Source: CAZGMJ01 sp964649005 (GTDB taxonomy: Bacteria; Planctomycetota; Phycisphaerae; Sedimentisphaerales; Anaerobacaceae). Taken from it: a stretch of DNA of 21,507 bases. The position numbers were made by a program, and so were the translations under genes. The notes under the pieces were generated by a model. The model was not told the DNA's origin. It worked only from the letters and a program-made list of their open reading frames with translations, and ran no database searches. The stretch spans positions 1-21,507 of the forward strand of contig CAZYMD010000077.1 of assembly GCA_964649005.1 (NCBI GenBank), given 5' to 3'. Positions 15,356 through 21,507 of this stretch are shown here, piece by piece (position 1 is the first letter of the stretch; each line of letters opens with the position of its first letter).

Positions 15356-15776
15356 TTATCTAAATAAATACTGAAACACCGGAATCTCAGGGGTGTGCAG
15401 TGGCTTGTGGTCTATTGGGGGGTGGCCTGGGGGGGTATTTTCCGCAAGCTATGTACATCCCTATTTTTTTGCCTCACCCCAATCGTGTAGCTTTATAAAT
15501 CGGCATTTCAGACTCCTTCTTTTCGCAGACATTAAATCGATCAGCGCACAACCCCACTCATCATCGTCGTCAAATCGCCCACAAACAACTTCCGAGCCAC
15601 TCCCCAAGCCTTCCCGCAAGCAACAAGAGGCAACCAAGCATCGAAAGCTCAACGCCTTGCTTAACCGCTTTAGCTGAGCATATTCAACAGACACTTGAGA
15701 TTCCGCTAAATAATGCTATCGTATCAGCAACAGGCACATGCGAATATTTTCAGGATTGCGTAAAAGGATCTAAACC
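15314..15776 (+). other. Intergenic region with G-runs and promoter
   Basis: A 463-base spacer. It contains the right arm of the inverted repeat, a G-rich stretch with runs of four, six and seven G (15390-15435), and a promoter candidate (15695-15722). The open frame at 15393-15677 has Ser/Pro-rich, low-complexity translation and no ribosome site, so I do not call it a gene. Confidence 0.6.
15695..15722 (+). promoter_or_regulatory. Candidate promoter TTGAGA-N16-TATCGT
   Basis: TTGAGA (15695-15700), a 16-base spacer starting TT and ending GC, then TATCGT (15717-15722), 54 bases before the GH28-like gene. It is the second instance of the arrangement also found at 6440 and 17286. Confidence 0.55.
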
Positions 15777-17240
15777 ATGAAAACAACCGCTAAAACCAAG
15801 CCAGGTAAATCTCTCAAAACAAAAACCGGTCATGCATTTATACTGCCGTCACTTGCAGTTCTAATAACAGCCCTAACTATAAGCTGGGGCGAAGCGACAG
15901 CCCCTGCAACAATCGTCACCTATCCCGCCCCATCTGGCGAAGCCTCACCAACCGACTACCAAATCCAGGCCGCAGGACGCGACGTAGATGTCTACACCGC
16001 CCGCGTCCTCGATCCACCCTTCGCCGACAAGCAATACGACTACGGCGGCCCATACTCCTTTGCCAGCTTCGACTTCTCAGGCAAAGTCACCGTCCGAATC
16101 ACATCCAAACGCTCGCTCCGCAACGTAATAATCCGCCCGCAGTCATACAACATAAAACCAACCCTCGAAGATGACCACACTTTGACCATAACACTTGACC
16201 GCCCGCGTAAGCTCAGTATAGAACCGGACGGCAGGAAAGGCCCCCTGCTGCTCTTCGCAAACCCCCTCGAAACGGACGCTCCCAAAGCAGGCGACCAAAA
16301 CGTCATCTATTTCGGCCCCGGTGTACACACACCCGAAAAGATCACCCTCCAAAGCAACCAGACCCTCTACCTCGCAGGCGGCGCCGTCGTAAAAGCCGAA
16401 GTGTTCGTACAGGGCGACAACATACGCATTCGCGGCCGAGGCATTCTCGACGGTTCCGACTGGCAATGGCGCAAAGGCCCCATCGGCAACCTTATCGCAA
16501 TCCGCAACAGCACTAACGTCGAAATCACCGGCGTCACCCTCCGCGGCTCATCACACTGGACCATCGTCCCCAAGAGCTGCCAACACATCACCATCCGCAA
16601 CGTCAAGCTCTGCAACTCCCGCGTCCAGAACGACGACGGCATCAACCCCTGCAACTCCCAAAACATGCTCATCACCGACTGCTTCATCCGCAGTGACGAC
16701 GATTGCGTCGCCATGAAGGGCCTCGACTTCGCCGGGCAAAACAGCAACGTCGAACAAATTACAGTCGAGAACTCGATCCTCTGGTGCGACCGCGCCCGCA
16801 TCTTCCTGCTCGGCCACGAAAGCCGCGCCGCATTCATGCGTAACATCACTCTCCGAAACCTCGACATCATCCACTTCACCATGACCCCGTTTCTCTTCGA
16901 GCCTGGTGAAGACATGCGGCTGGAAAACCTCACAGTCGAAAACATACGCCTCCATGGTGAAGGCCAAAGAGAGTTCATCCGCCTGCGCCCCGTGGTCAAC
17001 CAGTACATGCAAAACAAAGTGCCCGGATTCATCCGCAACATAACATTCAAAAACATCACCCTCACCGGCAAACCAGGCGAATACCTCGTGCAGATACAAG
17101 GAGCTGACCCCAACCACAATGTAACCGACGTAACCTTCGACAACGTCTCAATCGCCGGCTCCAAACTAACCCCCCAATCGGCCCGGCTGCACAAGGGCAA
17201 TCACACCGAAAACATCCGATTTCCTGCTCAGAAGCAATGA
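15777..17240 (+). CDS. Secreted GH28-like (polygalacturonase-type) glycosidase
   Basis: A 487-residue protein with a long Lys-rich n-region (residues 1-19) and a hydrophobic signal (about 20-37). A beta-sandwich-like N-terminal domain (about 45-165, starting VTYPAPSGEA) precedes a right-handed beta-helix with GH28-type catalytic signatures: NDDG at 285-288 (Asp287), SDDDC at 306-310 (Asp308, Asp309) and LGHES around His347. In classical polygalacturonases these read NTD, DD and GHG. Here GHE replaces GHG, and no RIK substrate-binding motif is visible, so substrate or linkage may differ (for example rhamnogalacturonan, xylogalacturonan or another glycan). AAAGGA precedes the ATG by 8 bases. 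The gene has its own shared-type promoter, and the isomerase gene follows after 130 bases. Confidence 0.85.
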   Translation: MKTTAKTKPGKSLKTKTGHAFILPSLAVLITALTISWGEATAPATIVTYPAPSGEASPTDYQIQAAGRDVDVYTARVLDPPFADKQYDYGGPYSFASFDFSGKVTVRITSKRSLRNVIIRPQSYNIKPTLEDDHTLTITLDRPRKLSIEPDGRKGPLLLFANPLETDAPKAGDQNVIYFGPGVHTPEKITLQSNQTLYLAGGAVVKAEVFVQGDNIRIRGRGILDGSDWQWRKGPIGNLIAIRNSTNVEITGVTLRGSSHWTIVPKSCQHITIRNVKLCNSRVQNDDGINPCNSQNMLITDCFIRSDDDCVAMKGLDFAGQNSNVEQITVENSILWCDRARIFLLGHESRAAFMRNITLRNLDIIHFTMTPFLFEPGEDMRLENLTVENIRLHGEGQREFIRLRPVVNQYMQNKVPGFIRNITFKNITLTGKPGEYLVQIQGADPNHNVTDVTFDNVSIAGSKLTPQSARLHKGNHTENIRFPAQKQ

Positions 17241-17285
17241 TAACCTGGCAATAACAAATCGCAGACGCCGAACTCACGCAAAACC

Positions 17286-17313
17286 TTGAGTTTTCTCCCA
17301 ACATCGCTATAGT
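17286..17313 (+). promoter_or_regulatory. Candidate promoter TTGAGT-N16-TATAGT
   Basis: TTGAGT (17286-17291), a 16-base spacer starting TT and ending GC, then TATAGT (17308-17313), 57 bases before the isomerase-like gene. It is the third instance of the shared arrangement. Confidence 0.55.
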
Positions 17314-17370
17314 AATGATACTACCGAACGACATATAAGACTCTTGGCGCATGACAGGAAGGACTACGCA

Positions 17371-18354
17371 ATGACCGAGCCGACTAAAAAACATTCCGAA
17401 GCAATCACGAGACGTTCTTTCTTCCGCACCGCGTTCGCAACAGCCGCCGCCATACACCTCGCAGGCCGCCCCGCCGTCGCAGCCGAACGCACCAAGGTCA
17501 AATTCTACAAAAACTTCGCCGGAGGCCACATAGGTGTCAGCGCCAACCAGCGCCAATCGCTCGAATACGCCGTCAAATATGGCTTCGAAGGCATCGCCCC
17601 CAACCCTGGCGAATTCATGAACAAGTCAGCCGACGAAATCAACGAATGGCTCGCCGCCATGAAGGATAAAGGCATCCGCTACGGCTCAGCAGGCCTGCCC
17701 GTCGAGTTCCGCCGGGACCAGGACAGCTTCGAAAAAGGCCTCGCCCAGCTACCAAAACAGGCCAAAGTCCTAAACCAGCTTGGCGTAACGCGCATGGCCA
17801 CCTGGATCCTTCCCGGCCACAACGAGCTGACCTACCTCCAGAACTTCGAACGCCACAAAAACCGCCTCCGCAAGGCCGCCGAAATCCTCCGCGACAACGA
17901 CATCAGGCTTGGCCTCGAATTCGTTGGCCCAAGAACCTCCCGAAGCAGAAGCCGCTACCCATTCATCTGCACCCAGGCGGGCATGATGGAGCTGGCCAAC
18001 GCAATAGGCACGCCAAACACGGGCCTCCTGCTCGATAGCTGGCACTGGTACACCTCGCACGGAACCGTCGACGAGCTTCTCCAATTAACGAACAGCAACA
18101 TCGTACACGTCCACGTCAACGACGCCCCCTCAGGCGTCCCAATCGACCAGCAGGCCGACAACCGCCGCAAGCTCCCCGCCACCACAGGAGTAATCGACCT
18201 CAAAGGCTTCATCAACGCCCTCGTAAAAATCGGCTACGATGGCCCCATCGAGTGCGAACCATTCGACCAGGACCTCCGAAAAATGCAACCCAATGACGCC
18301 CTGAAACAAACAATAGAAGCCCTAAACCGCCTCTGGTCCCTGATCTCAACGTAA
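17371..18354 (+). CDS. Tat-exported sugar isomerase/epimerase-like TIM barrel
   Basis: A 327-residue protein of the xylose-isomerase-like TIM-barrel (AP endonuclease family 2) superfamily. I start at the ATG at 17371, preceded by AGGAAGGA; the frame also opens at a TTG at 17344, which lacks such a site. Residues 1-38 are a Tat signal (TRRSFFRTA, hydrophobic core, AVAA). Metal ligands fit the superfamily: Glu183 (GLEFVG), Asp222 (LLDSWHW), His248 (VHVHVND) and Glu294 or Glu296 (IECEP). Members epimerise or isomerise free sugars, and some act on 3-keto sugars or glycosides together with Gfo/Idh/MocA partners. The reaction here is unknown. A shared-type promoter lies upstream. Confidence 0.9.
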   Translation: MTEPTKKHSEAITRRSFFRTAFATAAAIHLAGRPAVAAERTKVKFYKNFAGGHIGVSANQRQSLEYAVKYGFEGIAPNPGEFMNKSADEINEWLAAMKDKGIRYGSAGLPVEFRRDQDSFEKGLAQLPKQAKVLNQLGVTRMATWILPGHNELTYLQNFERHKNRLRKAAEILRDNDIRLGLEFVGPRTSRSRSRYPFICTQAGMMELANAIGTPNTGLLLDSWHWYTSHGTVDELLQLTNSNIVHVHVNDAPSGVPIDQQADNRRKLPATTGVIDLKGFINALVKIGYDGPIECEPFDQDLRKMQPNDALKQTIEALNRLWSLIST

Positions 18355-18619
18355 ACAGGCCACCCTTCACAGGATAGACAGACAATCGTCCGCATAACCA
18401 CAGCACGCCCACTCGCAGGCTAACGACCGCACCTACCCAAACAAGAAACAACCTGCCTTGAATTGTCCACACCTGCCGTGCCCGAGTCCCGATAATAAAG
18501 CTTCCTTCCTGCTTAAGTAGAGCCTCTTCCAGACCGACATACGGTTTGGCAGATATATATGGACTGCGTGGCCGAAGCAACTACGAAACGACAACACTGA
18601 GATAAGGGCTCACTAAGCA
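18355..18619 (+). other. Intergenic spacer before pseudopilin operon
   Basis: A 265-base spacer that separates the carbohydrate genes from the pseudopilin genes. I find no TTGAGWTT-type promoter here, no clear terminator and no small gene. Promoter choice for the operon is unresolved. Confidence 0.5.
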
Positions 18620-19201
18620 GTGAATCATACATTCAGCATCATTCCGATCTATCGGTGTAGGTCTCCTCGTGTTCATCGGAAAACCGTGTGCACCGCCCCC
18701 CAGTCATCTAATAGCTTGACCGACCGTCTGCCACGCAGTAAGGGATTCTCTCTCGTGGATACGATGGTTTCGCTCGTAATACTCGTGATCGCCGTCCTTG
18801 GCGTTTCGAAGGTCCGTTACTACACAACTCTGGACACTCAGAAGGCCGAGAGGCAAACGACAGCCGCACAAACAGCAATACTTCTCGGCGAAACATGGCG
18901 AGGCACAAAGGGAAGCGAAAGCTTCAATCCCGTAGCTCAACTCGGCGCAGACCTGACGATCACGCAGACGACTGCTCCGAAAACGCAGGGCAAAAAGGAC
19001 GCTGAGGGCTTCTTTCTGCTGGATAACTACAAGTTGACCCTGGACCAGGTCAACTATTATGCGACGCTCTCATGGAAGGACATCGACAAAGACCTGAGGG
19101 CTCTCAATGTTCTAATTGCTTGGGCACAGAACGGCCAGGCTTCAGACAGTCAGTCTACAGACAAGGAATTCGAGGTTACAATCTATGCTCAGCAATGGTA
19201 G
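18620..19201 (+). CDS. Type II/IV minor pseudopilin, GspI/PilV-like
   Basis: Up to 193 residues from a GTG start at 18620. The prepilin signature is KGFSLVDTMVSLVILVIA: cleavage after Gly42 leaves Phe43, with a hydrophobic helix to about 62. The +5 residue, normally Glu, is Asp47. The leader of 42 residues is long. A GTG at 18686 with CGGA five bases upstream would give a 20-residue leader and may be the true start. The SLVILVIAVLGV core and the small C-terminal domain suggest the GspI/PilV class. The gene overlaps the next by 17 bases, so translational coupling is likely. No assembly ATPase, platform protein or secretin is in the window. Confidence 0.8.
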   Translation: MNHTFSIIPIYRCRSPRVHRKTVCTAPQSSNSLTDRLPRSKGFSLVDTMVSLVILVIAVLGVSKVRYYTTLDTQKAERQTTAAQTAILLGETWRGTKGSESFNPVAQLGADLTITQTTAPKTQGKKDAEGFFLLDNYKLTLDQVNYYATLSWKDIDKDLRALNVLIAWAQNGQASDSQSTDKEFEVTIYAQQW

Positions 19202-19718
19202 TGCAACAAGAAGACCTGCACCTAAACGTCTCGCTCCCCACGCTTTCACACTCGTGGAGTTGGCCGTGGCAATGCTGATAGCAATCATACCGATACTTGT
19301 AGTCGGAACGATCATCGCCGGCAGTCAGCGACAATGGAAAAACATGTATGACCGAACAAACTCCCCCATCGCGACCGCAGTGGCGGTAACAACCAGGGTC
19401 TTCGACACTACTATACGAAAAGCTGCAGCCGATCAGGTTTTGATCGATCCAGCGGGCAAATGGATCGAGGTGTGCTATCCCGGCAATCCGAACTCGGCAA
19501 CCATCGACAGCTATGCCCGATTCTATGCGCAGAAAGGCTCGCTACACATCGACCGCGGCCGCCTTAATCCGAGGACCAGCTTGACCGATCAGACCCTCTG
19601 CGAAAATGTCTCGTCCTGTTCTTTCAGGCAGCTCGGCCAATCCGTACAGATGATCCTTAAACTCGATGATAGCACCGAGCAGAAAACCATTATCTCCTCC
19701 GCACTAATGCACAACTGA
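19185..19718 (+). CDS. Type II/IV minor pseudopilin, GspJ/PilW-like
   Basis: A 177-residue protein from the ATG at 19185. GAGG lies about 10 bases upstream inside the previous gene; the longer open frame to 19116 is not needed. The prepilin motif HAFTLVELAVAML has the conserved +5 Glu (Glu25), but Ala20 replaces the usual Gly before the cleavage site. The hydrophobic helix spans about 21-44. The soluble part contains a GspJ/PilW-like region with WIEVCYPG and a Ser/Gln-rich C-terminal segment. It overlaps the upstream pseudopilin gene by 17 bases and ends 16 bases before the next gene, forming one tight operon. Assignment to J/W rather than H rests on gene order. Confidence 0.8.
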   Translation: MLSNGSATRRPAPKRLAPHAFTLVELAVAMLIAIIPILVVGTIIAGSQRQWKNMYDRTNSPIATAVAVTTRVFDTTIRKAAADQVLIDPAGKWIEVCYPGNPNSATIDSYARFYAQKGSLHIDRGRLNPRTSLTDQTLCENVSSCSFRQLGQSVQMILKLDDSTEQKTIISSALMHN

Positions 19719-19734
19719 CCGAGAAACCGCAACC

Positions 19735-20946
19735 ATGATTCGTCCCGAAACCAGAAAAACACGATTCTCCGGAATAGCAAGATGCGGCTCCGCAACACCG
19801 CTCGCCCTGGTCGCCGTCATCATACTGTTCGCCATCAGCACTGCTTTGTTGAATATGGGCCTACAAACACGACTCCAGGCAATCCGCACTACCACAAGAC
19901 TGGCTGCCCGCTGCGCCGCAGATGCCGGCCTGACAACCGCTATGGCCGCCATGAACACTGCCCTCGCCAGCTCCACTCTGGGCACAGCCAGCCTCCCACA
20001 AGCCATAAACCAGAGCATTCCAAAATTCGACGCCACTTTCGCTTACAGCGTTCTGGCGGACAAGGCCGGTACGTACAAAATCGTATCAACCGGCAAGATC
20101 GGCGACACTACAAAAACAGTCACTTGCACCCTGCGTCTTCAGAGCCCTTTCGAGTACGCCATTCACGCAAATGCCAACATAATCATGAAGAACGGCGGCC
20201 TCATAGACTGGTACAACTACGGCAAGGACTCAGGCAAACCAAAAGTTGTCACTTCCGCAATCAAGGATGGATCGATAGAGCTAAAGAAAAACGCTAAGAT
20301 TGACGGTGACGTTATCGTTGGCTTCGGCGGCGACCCCAAAGAGGTTGTCGATAACAATGGGGGAACCATCACCGGCCAGACATCTGCCCAGATTATGCCC
20401 ACAACAATCCCTCCGGTCGTCCTTCCCGCCTCCGCCGCATCTCTCCCATACTGCGGTTCGCTCCAGAAAAGCACCACGATAACCACATCCGGAAAGTACA
20501 GCAAAATCGACCTCAAAAAAGACGCCGACATCACCATCAAGAACGACGTCACTCTCTACGTCACCGGCGATCTCGTACTCGGAAATTCAGCAAACATCAC
20601 CATCGCCAAAGGCGCATCCCTGACTCTCTACGTGGAGGGTAAAATCGATGGTAAGAACAGCAGCTCGTTCAACAATGAATCTAAGAATCCAAAACAACTC
20701 AGTATATACGGCCTCGATTCCTGCAAAAAAATCGATTTGAAGAATTCCACAGAGTTCTACGGAACTATTTATGCCCCAGACGCCGATGTAACTTTCCACA
20801 ACTCAGCCGACGCATACGGAGCCATTGTTGCCAACTCTATGGAGCAGAAAAACTCAGCCGCATTCCACTACGACGCATCTCTTAGAGAATCAGATGCCGC
20901 ACCCGAAATAGCCCGATTCGTATCCCAGAACTGGCAAGAAGAATAA
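19735..20946 (+). CDS. PilX/GspK-like pilus protein with DUF7305-type beta-helix domain
   Basis: A 403-residue protein. A single membrane helix (about 22-42) is followed by AARCAADAGLTTAMAAMN, which resembles the AAEAG segment of PilX/GspK N-termini but with Asp for Glu. No FTLxE prepilin motif is present, as is usual in PilX-type proteins. Residues about 138-390 form a beta-rich domain with recurring rungs, and the end carries FYGTIYAPDADV (341-352), YGAIVANS (361-368) and FHYD (377-380), a pattern I associate with DUF7305 / bactofilin-like helices. It probably caps or decorates a pseudopilus and may act as an adhesin or surface-binding tip. The ribosome site is weak, which fits coupling to the upstream gene 16 bases away. 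Confidence 0.78.
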   Translation: MIRPETRKTRFSGIARCGSATPLALVAVIILFAISTALLNMGLQTRLQAIRTTTRLAARCAADAGLTTAMAAMNTALASSTLGTASLPQAINQSIPKFDATFAYSVLADKAGTYKIVSTGKIGDTTKTVTCTLRLQSPFEYAIHANANIIMKNGGLIDWYNYGKDSGKPKVVTSAIKDGSIELKKNAKIDGDVIVGFGGDPKEVVDNNGGTITGQTSAQIMPTTIPPVVLPASAASLPYCGSLQKSTTITTSGKYSKIDLKKDADITIKNDVTLYVTGDLVLGNSANITIAKGASLTLYVEGKIDGKNSSSFNNESKNPKQLSIYGLDSCKKIDLKNSTEFYGTIYAPDADVTFHNSADAYGAIVANSMEQKNSAAFHYDASLRESDAAPEIARFVSQNWQEE

Positions 20947-20962
20947 AACACCAGACCCAAAC

Positions 20963-21005
20963 TTTATCCTGAACCCCGACTCAGGACCCAGCAACCTTCG
21001 CAAAG
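20963..21005 (+). repeat. Imperfect hairpin repeat, copy 1
   Basis: Copy 1 of a 43-44 base repeat. TCCTGA (20967-20972) and TCAGGA (20981-20986) form a stem around an eight-base loop. The rest matches copy 2 at 21207-21250 with few differences. AACCGACACGC follows at 21049-21059. Confidence 0.7.
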
Positions 21006-21097
21006 CCAAAGTCGCAGACGCGTCTTGGTGGGGTGCGCCTACGGCGGAAACCGACACGCCCGCATCCATAAGGAACACGCCATACACAGAACCATCG

Positions 21098-21112
21098 GTC
21101 ATTCCGACTGTA
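21098..21112 (+). repeat. Short dispersed repeat copy GTCATTCCGACTGTA
   Basis: It matches 14045-14059 except for one base. It lies 18 bases before the CATTGCGAGG element, and both begin GTCATT. Confidence 0.4.
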
Positions 21113-21130
21113 GGCCAAAAACCACTTCTT

Positions 21131-21166
21131 GTCATTGCGAGGCTGCTTGCGGCCGTGGCAATCTCA
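21131..21166 (+). repeat. REP-like palindromic element (GTCATTGCGAGG...GGCAATCTC)
   Basis: ATTGC (21134-21138) and GCAAT (21158-21162) can pair, and the flanks GTCATTGCGAGG and CGTGGCAATCTCAT match a kind of intergenic repeat commonly seen in many bacterial genomes (recalled, not searched). Probably a decayed dispersed repeat. Confidence 0.5.
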
Positions 21167-21206
21167 TACCCTCCGAAAACACTTAACGATACACATCCAG
21201 CCCGAG

Positions 21207-21250
21207 TTTATTCTGAGCCCCGACTCAGGACCCCTGCAACCTGCGAAAAG
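21207..21250 (+). repeat. Imperfect hairpin repeat, copy 2
   Basis: Copy 2 of the repeat at 20963-21005. TTCTGAG (21211-21217) and CTCAGGA (21224-21230) form a longer stem than in copy 1. AACCGACACGC follows at once (21251-21261), whereas in copy 1 it is 43 bases away, implying an insertion or deletion. Confidence 0.7.
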
Positions 21251-21288
21251 AACCGACACGCACACGTCCGGACGAAACCTTGAATATA

Positions 21289-21315
21289 CATTATACGGAT
21301 ACCGATTATATAATG
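21289..21315. repeat. AT-rich inverted repeat CATTATA/TATAATG
   Basis: CATTATA (21289-21295) is a perfect inverse of TATAATG (21309-21315), with 13 bases between. TATAAT could serve as a -10 for the transposase gene, but no -35 is at proper distance. It may lie in or near the element's left end. Confidence 0.35.
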
Positions 21316-21375
21316 CGCAGATTGTAGACAATCCGATATAGTTCATGTTAGTCAATCAACAACATTCTTAAGCAT

Positions 21376-21380
21376 GGAGG
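21376..21380 (+). promoter_or_regulatory. Start-deciding ribosome binding site GGAGG
   Basis: GGAGG lies five bases before the ATG at 21386. An in-frame ATG at 21374 overlaps it, the same arrangement as at 5247-5259. Confidence 0.7.
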
Positions 21381-21385
21381 CAATT

Positions 21386-21507
21386 ATGAACGCTAAAGAC
21401 CATCATACGCCCAATGAACTTCAAACACTTTACCGAAATGGGGAAGATTCAAGGCTTGCTCGGAGAATACATGCATTGTATCTGGCCAGCAAAGGATTGA
21501 GCTGTCC
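21386..21507 (+). CDS. Partial IS630-type transposase (N-terminus)
   Basis: The first 40 codons of a gene cut by the window end. The protein begins MNAKDHHTPNELQTLYRNGE and continues with SRLARRIHALYLASKGLSC. The pattern of a short helix, then basic residues, R.HALYLA..G.S, resembles the N-terminal helix-turn-helix of IS630-family transposases and related winged-helix proteins. The DDE catalytic domain would lie outside the window, so whether the element is complete is unknown. The repeat-rich upstream spacer fits a mobile-element insertion zone. An unrelated HTH regulator is possible but less likely. Confidence 0.6.
   Translation, partial: MNAKDHHTPNELQTLYRNGEDSRLARRIHALYLASKGLSC

Larger units (their letters stand above)
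20947..21385. other. Repeat-rich intergenic region before transposase
   Basis: A 439-base spacer holding two copies of an imperfect hairpin repeat, a short GTCATTCC repeat and a CATTGCGAGG...GGCAATCTC palindromic element. Open frames here are short and biased. The left end of the insertion sequence must lie in the later part, but its terminal inverted repeat cannot be named without the right end. Confidence 0.6.

Noticed and set aside
15393..15677. 94-codon open frame in the spacer before the GH28-like gene
   Set aside because: No ribosome binding site, Ser/Pro/Arg-rich low-complexity translation, and it lies over the G-run cluster. Treated as chance.
17344..17370. TTG start nine codons upstream for the isomerase-like gene
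   Set aside because: The ATG at 17371 has AGGAAGGA upstream and gives a standard Tat signal start.
21262..21345. Left terminal inverted repeat of the insertion sequence
   Set aside because: The right end lies outside the window, so no repeat can be confirmed. The CATTATA/TATAATG inversion is self-contained and not proof.

Overview
The window looks like accessory chromosome of a Planctomycetota bacterium, most likely Phycisphaerae-like. This is an inference from gene style: a Tat-exported Gfo/Idh/MocA oxidoreductase, a Tat-exported xylose-isomerase-like TIM-barrel protein, an SGNH and an esterase-D type hydrolase, several secreted glycoside hydrolases, and GspI/J/K-like pseudopilins, all at middling G+C. 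No rRNA, tRNA or CRISPR is visible. A run of 100 N at 13797-13896 marks a scaffold join, so linkage across it is assumed, not shown.

Layout. Positions 38-3901 (minus strand) hold an esterase-D family hydrolase, an SGNH/GDSL hydrolase and a Gfo/Idh/MocA oxidoreductase. Positions 4146-6299 (plus) hold an SMP-30/gluconolactonase-like lactonase and a Tat-signal aldo/keto reductase. Two candidate promoters with perfect TATAAT boxes diverge from the 3902-4145 spacer. Positions 6572-10741 (plus) hold a GH2 enzyme and a pectate-lyase-superfamily beta-helix protein. Convergent to them, 10772-13744 (minus) is a second GH2 enzyme with a glutamine-amidotransferase-like C-terminal domain. After the gap come a coiled-coil lipoprotein with a structured leader (14213-15313), a GH28-like enzyme (15777-17240) and a Tat-signal sugar isomerase/epimerase-like TIM barrel (17371-18354). 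Then a compact three-gene pseudopilin operon (18620-20946) leads into a repeat-rich spacer and the start of an IS630-type transposase cut by the window edge.

How the genes may work together. Nearly every enzyme before 18354 carries a Sec or Tat export signal. The esterases could strip acyl groups, the GH2, GH28 and beta-helix proteins could cleave a complex, probably pectin-like or uronic-acid-containing polysaccharide, and the exported oxidoreductase, reductase, lactonase and isomerase-like proteins could process the sugars oxidatively. The actual substrate cannot be read from sequence. No sulfatase, SusC/SusD or sugar transporter is present.

The most interesting signals are: a shared promoter-like pattern TTGAGWTT-N12-GCTATNRT upstream of three separate carbohydrate genes; the lipoprotein leader with two GGA-presenting hairpins; the orphan pseudopilin trio whose K/PilX-like member carries a long repetitive beta-helix-like domain; and imperfect hairpin repeats beside the transposase.
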